In this document: in pieces, positions 7,570-16,210 of the stretch
How positions within the stretch are numbered: the first letter of the stretch is position 1
How the letters are laid out: every line of letters starts with the position of its first letter
Source: Bradyrhizobium arachidis
GTDB taxonomy: Bacteria; Pseudomonadota; Alphaproteobacteria; Rhizobiales; Xanthobacteraceae
Reading direction: 5' to 3'
Assembly (NCBI RefSeq): GCF_024758505.1
Contig: NZ_CP077970.1
Location: forward strand, 6,262,001 to 6,326,000
Length of the DNA stretch: 64,000 nucleotides
Notes under the pieces: generated by a model
Told to the model about the DNA's origin: nothing
Databases searched by the model: none
Seen by the model: the letters and a program-made list of their open reading frames with translations, nothing else
Program-made: the position numbers and the translations under genes

Positions 7570-8460
7570 TCACCCAGGTCGAACATCAAAGACCGGTTCG
7601 TAGCCGCCACCAGCCGAGTGGATATGCGCGCAGCGCTGGCCACGAAAGTGCGCGGGGACGAGCAGCCGGCTGCTGTCGGCAGCCTCTGCAAAGATCATCT
7701 GCCGCGTTTCGCTTCCCGTTCTGGGATCGACACATGTCGACGTCGACAGGCCCGGCTGAAAGATCTGCAGCGGATTGTGCACGGCATCTCCGCAAAACAG
7801 CGCACGATCTCGCGCAAAATCCACCGCGACCCCCATCTGGCCATTGGTGTGGCCCGGCAGCGGCAGGAGCCGAAGACCCGCACATAGTTCATAGCCGTCG
7901 TCGACGAGATCTGCGCGGCCCGCCTCGACGATCGGAATGACGCTGTCCTCGAGCCCGCGCGCATGGAGGGGCAGAGCGCTGCCGTCCCTCAGCTGATCCA
8001 TCCACGCGTTGAGCTCGTTGCGGCCGAAGAGATAGCGCGCATTGGGAAAGCTCGGCTCCCAACGGCCGTTCGCCCGCTGCGTATTCCAGCCGACATGATC
8101 GACATGCAGATGGGTGCAGAACACGAGATCGATGGCAGCGGGATCGACGCCGGCCCGCCGCAACCGATCGAGAAAGCCGCTGCCGCGCCGCTCATGCCAA
8201 ACGGGGATTTCGGGGCGATCCTTACCCTCGCCGATGCAGCTGTCGATTAGCAGCGTCGTCGTCGCGGTTCGCAGCACAAAGCTCTGAATCGCGAATTTGG
8301 CCATGCCGCCGGCGAGATCGAAGAAATCAGGCTCCAGGACGCCGCGGTGCCTCTCGATCAACTCCGGATCGCGGTCGGGAAAGAACTCGGACATGGGAAT
8401 GGAAAAATCGTCGTCATCGACGATGATGTCCACGATCGCCTCGCCGAGTGGAAAACGCAT
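7570..8460 (-). CDS. MBL-fold metallo-hydrolase
   Basis: A 296-residue metallo-beta-lactamase-fold enzyme. The dinuclear metal motif is HLHVDH (His117, His119, Asp121, His122), with further ligands in LPGHTNG, CGDAVH and a late His (VPAHFRG). The ordering matches the AttM/N-acyl homoserine lactonase and related quorum-quenching or hydrolytic families, but substrate cannot be read from sequence. The start MRFPLGEAIVD is supported by GGAGAGGTG upstream. It has no signal peptide, so it is cytoplasmic. It is transcribed divergently from the AEC transporter. Confidence 0.85.
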   Translation of the reverse strand: MRFPLGEAIVDIIVDDDDFSIPMSEFFPDRDPELIERHRGVLEPDFFDLAGGMAKFAIQSFVLRTATTTLLIDSCIGEGKDRPEIPVWHERRGSGFLDRLRRAGVDPAAIDLVFCTHLHVDHVGWNTQRANGRWEPSFPNARYLFGRNELNAWMDQLRDGSALPLHARGLEDSVIPIVEAGRADLVDDGYELCAGLRLLPLPGHTNGQMGVAVDFARDRALFCGDAVHNPLQIFQPGLSTSTCVDPRTGSETRQMIFAEAADSSRLLVPAHFRGQRCAHIHSAGGGYEPVFDVRPG

Positions 8461-8613
8461 GAGAGCACCTCTCCGTCGGTCGGCAGTCGCGCCCCTGGAC
8501 CATTCGCAGATCATGGCGGCGCGGGCAGGTTGAACGGTGACGACGATACATCGGCAGAGTAACATGCAGCGCGCGTATCGTCGACGCTTGGGGAATAAGG
8601 GGGGGATGCGGGG

Positions 8614-9555
8614 ATGGAAGTCGTTGGCCTGGTCCTTCCCGTATTCGCGATCATCGTCACCGGCTGGCTGGCCGGGTCGCTCGGCTATCTCTCCCGCTCG
8701 CTCGCGACCGGGCTGATCCATTTTGCCTACAACGTGGCGATGCCGGCCCTGTTGATCGTCACCATCGCGCAGGAGCCGGCGCGCAATCTCCTGGAATGGC
8801 GCTTTCTGTTCGCATTCGGCGGCGGCTCGCTGCTCTGCTTCGCCCTCGTCTTCCTGGCGGTTCGCACCACGGGAAAGCATGACCTTGCCAGCAGCACGAT
8901 CTATGGAATGACGGCCGCGATGACCAATACCGGCTTCGTCGCGCTGCCGATCCTGCACGCCATCTACGGCCAACCTGCCGTCTTGCCTGCGGCGGTGGCC
9001 ACGGTGTTCGTCGCGGCCGTGATGTTTCCGATCACGGTCATCCTCTTGGAAAGGCAGGGCGCGCGCGAGCCGTCTGCACCCGCCGGCGGGCTGGCGATGC
9101 AGATCCTGCTCAATCCGATGGTACTGTCGACGCTCATCGGTTTGGCGTGGGCGACCGCAGGCTTGCCGATACCGGCGCCGGTCGCGGCCTATCTGAACAT
9201 CATCGCGGGCGCGCTCACGCCCTGCGCGCTGTTTGCCATCGGGCTCGGCCTGTCGGTCGAGGGCCTGCGGGCGCACCTTGCGACATCGATTGCGCTTTCG
9301 ACCGTCAAGCTCGTGATCATGCCGCTGATCGTCTACGCACTTTGCGTTCTCTCGGGCCTCAATCCCCTCTACACGGTCGCCGCCGTCATCTGCGCCGCCG
9401 TGCCGACGGCGAAGACCGTGTACGTGCTGGCCCACGAGCACAAGGTCGAGGAGCCTCTGGTCGCGGCCACGGTGTCGATGACGACGGTCTTGTCAGTGGG
9501 GACGCTGTTGGTCGCGCTCTACCTCCTGTCCGGTCTCGTGCCGGGCGCGCGATAA
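8614..9555 (+). CDS. AEC-family transporter (auxin efflux carrier superfamily)
   Basis: A 313-residue integral membrane protein with about ten hydrophobic helices arranged in two halves. Features include YNVAMPALLIVTIA in the first half, TNTGFVALPIL, and the paired TPCALFAIGLGL segment in the second. AEC permeases export or import small organic acids; the substrate here is unknown. GGGG precedes the ATG. It is divergent from the MBL hydrolase, with a 153-bp shared upstream region. Confidence 0.88.
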   Translation: MEVVGLVLPVFAIIVTGWLAGSLGYLSRSLATGLIHFAYNVAMPALLIVTIAQEPARNLLEWRFLFAFGGGSLLCFALVFLAVRTTGKHDLASSTIYGMTAAMTNTGFVALPILHAIYGQPAVLPAAVATVFVAAVMFPITVILLERQGAREPSAPAGGLAMQILLNPMVLSTLIGLAWATAGLPIPAPVAAYLNIIAGALTPCALFAIGLGLSVEGLRAHLATSIALSTVKLVIMPLIVYALCVLSGLNPLYTVAAVICAAVPTAKTVYVLAHEHKVEEPLVAATVSMTTVLSVGTLLVALYLLSGLVPGAR

Positions 9556-9644
9556 TCCGCAGTCCGATTTGCCCCTTGCGGAGGTTGAAAACTTTCCCGC
9601 GTCCTGCTCAGAATGGCGCGGCTTTTTGATTTTGAGTTTGAGCA

Positions 9645-10622
9645 ATGTTGCGACGCAATTTCATCGCGATGATCGGCGGGAGCGCGCTTGCATGGCCTTC
9701 GCTCGCCAGGGCGCAGCAGGCAGGCCAGAAGGTCTGGCGCGTCGCCTATCTCTATCCCGGCTCGCTCGCCGATCCCGCCGACCATGCGGTGTTCGACGTC
9801 TTTCGCGCCGAGATGAAGGCCCTGGGTTACGTCGAAGGCAAGAACCTCATCATCGACGACCGAAGCGCCGAGGGCAAATTTGAACGCCTGCCTGCGTTCC
9901 TGACCGAGTTGATCGCGCTGCATCCGGACGTCATCGTCGCCATCGCGACACCCGCCATCGCAGCCGCTCAGCGCGCGACGTCGACCATTCCCGTCATCAT
10001 GGCGCCCGCGACCGATCCGGTCGGCTCAGGTTTCGTCAAGAGCTTCACCCGGCCCGGCGGAAACATCACGGGCATGGCCAACATGATGGGCGATGCGGTC
10101 GGCAAGGGTGTTGAGCTTCTCCACACGATCGTGCCGTCCGCAAGGCGCATTGCCGTGCTGATGTCCAGCAATTCCACCCATCCGCAGCAATTCGAACTGG
10201 CCGATACCGCCATGAAGACGCTGGGACTTGAGGCTATCCGCGTGCCGGCGCCCGCGCCCAGCGATCTCGAGGGTGCATTTGAAACGATGAAGCAGCAGCA
10301 CTGCGACGCCCTGTTCGTGCTGGGCGATGTGACGCGCCCCTCAATTCCGACTCTCGCCGCCAAAGCGGGACTGCCCGCCGTCTATCAATCGGGCCCTTTC
10401 GTGGCACTGGGCGCGCTGGCGAGCTACCACCCCAAGATCGAGGCGATCTACATCAAGGTGGCTCAATACGTCGACAAGATTCTGAAAGGCGCCAATCCCG
10501 CTGAGTATCCGGTCGAGCAGCCCGTGATTTTTGAGCTCGTCGTGAACCTCAAGACGGCGGCGGCCCTTGGCGTCACTATTCCAGACACCGTCCTGGCGCG
10601 CGCTGACCGCGTCATCGAATAA
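9645..10622 (+). CDS. ABC transporter substrate-binding protein (ABC_sub_bind family)
   Basis: A 325-residue periplasmic binding protein. The N-terminus MLRRNFIAMIGGSALAWPSLARAQQ is a signal peptide with an ARA cleavage site. The mature protein shows family landmarks: RVAYLYPG, EMKALGYVEGKNL, DPVGSGFVKSFTRPGGNITG and LFVLGDV. This family (PF04392) is greatly expanded in Bradyrhizobium and often stands without permease genes, as here. The ligand is unknown. Confidence 0.9.
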   Translation: MLRRNFIAMIGGSALAWPSLARAQQAGQKVWRVAYLYPGSLADPADHAVFDVFRAEMKALGYVEGKNLIIDDRSAEGKFERLPAFLTELIALHPDVIVAIATPAIAAAQRATSTIPVIMAPATDPVGSGFVKSFTRPGGNITGMANMMGDAVGKGVELLHTIVPSARRIAVLMSSNSTHPQQFELADTAMKTLGLEAIRVPAPAPSDLEGAFETMKQQHCDALFVLGDVTRPSIPTLAAKAGLPAVYQSGPFVALGALASYHPKIEAIYIKVAQYVDKILKGANPAEYPVEQPVIFELVVNLKTAAALGVTIPDTVLARADRVIE

Positions 10623-10762
10623 GGCACGCCATGGCGCATCGCGCTGCATAGCTGACCTACCGCGACGCGCGGCCGCGCGCGCTTTACGCTCCCGCAAATT
10701 CCTGATCCTCTCTCGATCAATCGGCCGGACCAACCGGCCTGCTGCCCTGGGAGAGAGACGTC

Positions 10763-12397
10763 ATGAAGCTCGGCACTGCGATAGCGGAAATCATGCGGCG
10801 CGAGGGGATCGAGATCCTCTGCGGCTATCCCGTCAACCACCTGATCGAGCACGCGGCCAAGGCCGAGATCCGCCCCGTGATGGTGCGGCAGGAGCGCGTC
10901 GGCGTGCACATGGCGGATGCGATCTCCCGCGTCACCTCCGGCCGCTCGATCGGCGCCTTCTGCATGCAGCACGGGCCCGGCGCCGAGAACGCGATGGGCG
11001 GCGTCGCGCAATGTTTTGGCGAATCCGTGCCGGTGCTGGTGCTGCCGATGGGCTATCAGCGGCGCCTTGCGCATATCGAGCCGAACTTCAATTCCAGCGA
11101 GGCGATGAAGCCGTTCTCGAAATCGTCAGAGCCGATCATTCTGGCCGCCGAGGTCGCCAATATCTTTCGCCGCGCCTTCACAAAACTGAAGAACGGCCGC
11201 GGCGGGCCGGTCATCGTCGAAATCCCCGCCGACATGTGGAACGAGGAAGTTCCGGAGCCGCTCAACTACACGCCGGTACTGTGCACGCGCTACGGCGCCG
11301 ACCCCGTCCATGTAAAGGAAGCTGCCGCGCTTCTGGTCGGCGCAAAACGTCCCGTGATCTATGCCGGCCAGGGCGTGCATTACGCGCAGGCGTGGGCGCA
11401 ATTGAAGCGGCTCGCCGAACGGCTCGCGATCCCCGTCACCACCAGCCTCGGCGGAAAGTCGTCCTTCCCCGAGACGCATCCGCTCTCGCTTGGCTCCGGC
11501 GGGCTCGCGGTGCCGCGAGCGGTGCCAAAATTCTTGGCCGAAGCCGACGTCATCTTCGGCATCGGCTGCTCCTTCACCGAGACCAGCTTTGGCGTGGCGA
11601 TGCCGAAGGGCAAGACCATCATCCATTCCACGCTCGATCCGAACCATCTCAACAAGGACGTCGAAGCGAAGATCGGCCTCGTCGGCGATGCCGGCCTCGT
11701 GCTCGACGCGCTGCTGGAGGAGATCGGCAAGACCGTCACCGCCGACCGTGACGCATCCGCGGTCGCAGCCGAGATCGCCGCCTCGCACGAGGAGTGGCTC
11801 GCAAAGTGGATGCCGAAGCTCACCAGCAAAGACGCCCCGCTCAATCCCTACCGCGTGCTCTGGGATCTCCAGCACACCGTCGACATCCACAGCACCATCA
11901 TCACCCATGATGCCGGCAGCCCGCGCGATCAGCTCTCGCCGTTCTGGAAGGCGGTCGAGCCGCTCTCCTATCTCGGCTGGGGCAAGACCACGCAGCTCGG
12001 CTACGGCCTCGGGCTTGCGATGGGCGCAAAGCTCGCAAAGCCCGAAAAGCTCTGCATCAACGTCTGGGGCGATGCGGCGATTGGCTTCACCGGCATGGAT
12101 TTTGAGACCGCGGTGCGCGAGCGCATCCCGATCATGTCGATCCTGCTCAACAATTTCTCGATGGCGATCGAACTGAAGGTGATGCCGATCTCGACCGAAA
12201 AGTACCGCTCCACGGATATTTCGGGCGACTATGCCGCCATGGCGCGCGCCTTCGGCGGCTATGGCGAGCGCGTCACGAAACCCGAAGACATCATTCCGGC
12301 GATCAGGCGCGGCATCCAGAAGACGAAGGACGGCGTGCCGGTGCTGCTGGAATTCATTACCAGCAAGGAGACCGAGGTGTCCCGCCCCGGCACCTGA
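10763..12397 (+). CDS. Thiamine diphosphate-dependent enzyme, acetolactate synthase-like
   Basis: A 544-residue enzyme with the three-domain layout of the ThDP decarboxylase/synthase family. The PYR domain carries the catalytic glutamate Glu44 (VRQERVGVHMADA), a central Rossmann-like domain follows (about 190-330), and the PP domain has the ThDP/Mg motif starting GDAAIGF near 436 and ending LLNN near 463. Members include acetolactate synthase, benzoylformate decarboxylase and sulfoacetaldehyde acetyltransferase, and the reaction cannot be assigned. No ilvN-like regulatory subunit is adjacent, which argues against a biosynthetic acetolactate synthase. GGGAGAGAG precedes the ATG. Confidence 0.88.
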   Translation: MKLGTAIAEIMRREGIEILCGYPVNHLIEHAAKAEIRPVMVRQERVGVHMADAISRVTSGRSIGAFCMQHGPGAENAMGGVAQCFGESVPVLVLPMGYQRRLAHIEPNFNSSEAMKPFSKSSEPIILAAEVANIFRRAFTKLKNGRGGPVIVEIPADMWNEEVPEPLNYTPVLCTRYGADPVHVKEAAALLVGAKRPVIYAGQGVHYAQAWAQLKRLAERLAIPVTTSLGGKSSFPETHPLSLGSGGLAVPRAVPKFLAEADVIFGIGCSFTETSFGVAMPKGKTIIHSTLDPNHLNKDVEAKIGLVGDAGLVLDALLEEIGKTVTADRDASAVAAEIAASHEEWLAKWMPKLTSKDAPLNPYRVLWDLQHTVDIHSTIITHDAGSPRDQLSPFWKAVEPLSYLGWGKTTQLGYGLGLAMGAKLAKPEKLCINVWGDAAIGFTGMDFETAVRERIPIMSILLNNFSMAIELKVMPISTEKYRSTDISGDYAAMARAFGGYGERVTKPEDIIPAIRRGIQKTKDGVPVLLEFITSKETEVSRPGT

Positions 12398-12525
12398 ATT
12401 GCCCCTTAGGACACCCCGATATTTGTGAGGTTAGCGCTGGCCGGACGGGTTTGAGGATGGAATAATCGGGCTTTCAGCGATTGGGCCCGGCCCCTCCAGG
12501 CGCCGGGCCACTTGGATTTTCGGGA

Positions 12526-15500
12526 ATGACCGCCCTTCCGCAGGACGTGGTGGCCGAGCTCAAAGCCAGGATTGCCGAGCTCGAGCAGAAGTTGCAGGCG
12601 AGCGCCGCACAGCGCGAGCAGGCGCTAACCCGCCAGATCGCGGCAGAGAACGAAGCTGCGCGGCTCCGCGGCACCCTCGACATCTGGCGCGATCGCCGCA
12701 ATGCCAGCGCGGAGATTCTCGGTGCGATGGCCAACGCCCCGGGCGACGCCCGCCGCATCCTCCACCAGATCGCCGAGACCTCGGCCCGCCTGTTCGATGC
12801 GCCGAGCGCGGCCATCCATGTCGCGCAAGGCGACGGCTGGTCCGAGATCATTCGCGTCGGCGAAAGCTCGAAGCGCATCGGCGCGGGCGTTCCGGAGGCC
12901 CAGCTCAAGATCGGCGGCCGCAACATGCCCGGCGTCATCGTCGCCGAAAACCGCCAGGTTCACGTTCCCGACCTCGACAATGTCGACCCCGCGATCGCCG
13001 ACTGGCCCGGCCTGCCCTTCGCGCGCGCTGGCGGCACGCGCTCGATGTCGGGATCGCCGCTGCGCCGCGAAGGTAAGGCGATCGGCGCACTCATCGTCTA
13101 CCGCGACCGGCTCCAGCCATTCACCGACGAGGAAATGGCGCTGCAGCAGATTTTTGCCGATCAGGCCGCCATCGCCATCGAGAACGCACGGCTGTTCAGC
13201 GAGACCCGACAACGCACCGAGGATCTGAGCCAGTCGCTGCAGCAGCAAACCGCGACTTCCGAACTCCTGCAGGTCATCAGTCGCTCCGCGTTTGACCTTG
13301 TGCCGGTTTTCGACGCCATCGCTGAACGATCCGTAAGGCTGTGCGGAGCCGATCGGGCGTTCATCTTCCGCTTCGATGGAGAGTTGCTGCGGATGGTTGC
13401 GGCCTACAACGCGTCTCCGGATTTCAAGGAGTGGGTTGCACAGCACCCGATCCGGCCCGGCCGTCATAGCGCATCGGCGCGCGCCGCGCTCGAGCGGCGA
13501 ACGATCCATATTTCCGATGTGCGCGCCGATTCCGAATATACCTATGGCGCAAAGGACGCCGAGGCGATCAGAACCGTGCTCGGCGTGCCCATACTCAAGG
13601 GCGACGAATTGCTCGGCGTCATGATGATCTATCATCTGGAGGTCCGTCCATTCACGGACAGGCAAATTGCGCTCGTCGAGACCTTCGCCGACCAGGCCGC
13701 CATCGCGATCGAGAATGCGCGGCTGTTCAACGAGGTCAGGCAGCGCACCATCGACCTCGGCGAGTCGCTGCAGCAGCAGACGGCGGTCGGCGACGTGCTC
13801 AAGACCATCAGTCGCTCGACCTTCGATCTCCAACCGGTGCTCGATACGCTGGTAGCCACTGCAGCAAGGCTCTGTGACGCCGATATGGCCTTCATCATGC
13901 GCCACCAGGGCGATGAGTACCTGGCTGGCGCTGCCGTCGGCTACACCGAGTCCTATATCGAGTTCCTCAAGGCCCATCCGCTGAAGGTCAATCGCGGCAC
14001 GGTCACAGGTCGCGCGGTGCTGGAAAAACGCCCTATCCAGATTCTCGATGTCATGGCAGATCCGGAATACACGCTGCGCGAAACAACGACGCTGGCCGGC
14101 CAGCGTACGACGCTCGGCGTGCCGTTGTTGCGCGAGAACGAACCGATCGGAGTGATCGTGCTGGCACGCCAGCGCGTCGAACCGTTCACGCCAAAGCAAA
14201 TCGAGTTGGTCGCGACCTTCGCTGACCAGGCCGTGATCGCGATCGAGAATGTCCGCCTGTTCAACGAGGTTCAGCAGCGCACTCGCGACGTGGAAGAGGC
14301 CCTCACCTCGCAGACCGCCAGCGCCAACATTCTCAAGGTGATCGCCTCGTCACCGACCGATGTTGGCCCCGTTCTCAAGGCCATCGTCGAAAGCGCCTGC
14401 GAGCTCTGCGATGCCTATGACGCCACGTTGCGCCTCAGGACGGGCGACGAACTGGCCTATAGCGCTCATCACGGTCCCATCGCAGCGTTTCCAAACAACT
14501 GGCGGATCAGCCGCGGCTGGACAGCCGGCCGCGCGGTGATCGACCAGAGGCCGGTGCATGTCACCGATCTCTTGTCCAGCGAGGGCGACGACTTTCCAGA
14601 GGCGCAGAAACGGGCGCGCGAGCAAGGTCATCGTTCCATCCTGAGCGTACCCCTCTTGCGCGAGGGCGAAAGCATCGGCGCGATCACGCTTCGGCGTCGC
14701 GAAGCGCATCCGTTCACGGAGAAACAGGTCGCGCTGCTGCAGACCTTCGCAGACCAGGCGGTGATCGCCATCGGCAACGTTCGCCTGTTCGAGGAGGTGC
14801 AAGCCAAGACGCGCGATCTCACGGAGGCTTTGCAGCAGCAAACCGCAACCGCGGAAGTGCTCAAGGTGATCAGCCGTTCAACCTTCGACTTGCAGAGAGT
14901 GTTTGACACGCTGACGGAGTCAGCGTGTCGCCTGTGCGAAGCCTATGACACCGCACTCTTCCTGCGAGCAGGCGAGATCCTCCGCGTCGCCGCTCACTAT
15001 GGCCCAATCCCGATTGATTTCACCCAATCTCCGATATCGAGGGCCTGGGTTACCGGACGTTCCGTGGCCGATCGCAAGCCGATCCACATCGACGACCTGC
15101 AAGCCGAGGAGGTTGAGTTTCCCATCGGATGCGAGATGGCGCGACGCATGGGCCACCGGACAATTTTCGCCGTACCTCTCATGCGAGAGCAGGAGGTCAT
15201 CGGGTCGCTCGTGGTTCGTCGGACCGAGGTGCGCTCTTTTACCGAGCAGCAAATCGCGCTTGTTTCGACGTTCGCCGACCAGGCCGTGATCGCGATCGAG
15301 AATGTTCGCCTGTTCGAAGAGGTTCAGGCACGAACCCAGGAACTTGCGAAATCTCTCGACGAATTACGCACCGCGCAGGACCGCCTGGTCCAGACCGAAA
15401 AGCTCGCTTCGCTCGGCCAGCTCACTGCCGGGATCGCGCATGAGATCAAGAACCCGCTCAACTTCGTTAACAACTTTGCTGCGCTGTCGGCCGAGCTGAC

Positions 15501-16197
15501 AGGGGAGCTGAACGATCTGCTCGCCACGTCAAAGCTCACTGACGACATCCGTGGCGAGGTCGACGAACTGACAGGGCTTCTGAAGGACAACCTCGAGAAG
15601 GTGGTCCAGCACGGCAAGCGCGCCGATTCCATCGTCAAGAACATGCTGCTGCATTCCCGCGAGGGCTCAGGCGAGCACCGGCCGACCGACGTGAACGCGC
15701 TGGTCGAGGAGAGCCTCAACCTCGCCTATCACGGCGCGCGCGCCGAAAAGCCGCAGTTCAATGTGACAATCACTCGCGAGCTCGACCCCGAGGCCGGAAC
15801 GATCGAGGCATTCCCGCAGGAGATCACGCGGGTCCTTTTGAACCTGATCTCAAACGGATTTTACGCGGTCGCCAAGCGCGGCAGGGAAACCGCAGGCAGA
15901 TTCGAGCCTGTGCTCCGCGCCAGCACGCGGGCGCACGGCGACCGCGTCGAAATCCGCATTCGCGACAATGGCATCGGTATTCCGCCTGACGTAAAGGAGA
16001 AGATGTTCAATCCCTTCTTCACGACCAAGCCGGCGGGCGAAGGAACCGGGCTCGGCCTTTCCATGAGCCACGATATCGTGGTCAAACAGCACGGAGGCAG
16101 CATCGACGTGGAAACCGAACCCGGCATGTTCACCGAATTCGTGATCGTCCTGCCGCGCGCTGGCATCTCGTCCGGCAAGACGGATCCGGCAAGCTGA
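12526..16197 (+). CDS. Soluble hybrid sensor: five GAF domains and a histidine kinase
   Basis: A 1223-residue cytoplasmic kinase without membrane helices. A short coiled coil (about 7-35) is followed by five consecutive GAF domains, each ending in a variant of FADQAVIAIENVRLF and joined by SLQQQTA-type coiled linkers. The kinase then has phospho-accepting His972 (GIAHEIKNPLNF), an N-box (LLNLISNGFYA), G1 (RDNGIGIPP) and the F/G2 box (FFTTKPAGEGTGLGLS). ATG was chosen over an upstream TTG because the extension is Pro/Gly-rich and uncharacteristic. The next gene encodes a second kinase with almost the same core, and the third a receiver, suggesting a shared phosphorelay. Ligands of the GAF domains are unknown. 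Confidence 0.9.
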   Translation: MTALPQDVVAELKARIAELEQKLQASAAQREQALTRQIAAENEAARLRGTLDIWRDRRNASAEILGAMANAPGDARRILHQIAETSARLFDAPSAAIHVAQGDGWSEIIRVGESSKRIGAGVPEAQLKIGGRNMPGVIVAENRQVHVPDLDNVDPAIADWPGLPFARAGGTRSMSGSPLRREGKAIGALIVYRDRLQPFTDEEMALQQIFADQAAIAIENARLFSETRQRTEDLSQSLQQQTATSELLQVISRSAFDLVPVFDAIAERSVRLCGADRAFIFRFDGELLRMVAAYNASPDFKEWVAQHPIRPGRHSASARAALERRTIHISDVRADSEYTYGAKDAEAIRTVLGVPILKGDELLGVMMIYHLEVRPFTDRQIALVETFADQAAIAIENARLFNEVRQRTIDLGESLQQQTAVGDVLKTISRSTFDLQPVLDTLVATAARLCDADMAFIMRHQGDEYLAGAAVGYTESYIEFLKAHPLKVNRGTVTGRAVLEKRPIQILDVMADPEYTLRETTTLAGQRTTLGVPLLRENEPIGVIVLARQRVEPFTPKQIELVATFADQAVIAIENVRLFNEVQQRTRDVEEALTSQTASANILKVIASSPTDVGPVLKAIVESACELCDAYDATLRLRTGDELAYSAHHGPIAAFPNNWRISRGWTAGRAVIDQRPVHVTDLLSSEGDDFPEAQKRAREQGHRSILSVPLLREGESIGAITLRRREAHPFTEKQVALLQTFADQAVIAIGNVRLFEEVQAKTRDLTEALQQQTATAEVLKVISRSTFDLQRVFDTLTESACRLCEAYDTALFLRAGEILRVAAHYGPIPIDFTQSPISRAWVTGRSVADRKPIHIDDLQAEEVEFPIGCEMARRMGHRTIFAVPLMREQEVIGSLVVRRTEVRSFTEQQIALVSTFADQAVIAIENVRLFEEVQARTQELAKSLDELRTAQDRLVQTEKLASLGQLTAGIAHEIKNPLNFVNNFAALSAELTGELNDLLATSKLTDDIRGEVDELTGLLKDNLEKVVQHGKRADSIVKNMLLHSREGSGEHRPTDVNALVEESLNLAYHGARAEKPQFNVTITRELDPEAGTIEAFPQEITRVLLNLISNGFYAVAKRGRETAGRFEPVLRASTRAHGDRVEIRIRDNGIGIPPDVKEKMFNPFFTTKPAGEGTGLGLSMSHDIVVKQHGGSIDVETEPGMFTEFVIVLPRAGISSGKTDPAS

Positions 16198-16210
16198 GCA
16201 AACGCGCGCC

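Noticed and set aside
8461..9441. Long upstream extension of the MBL-fold hydrolase
   Set aside because: The extension is antisense to the AEC transporter gene and lacks domain character. A good ribosome-binding site sits before MRFPLGEAIVD.
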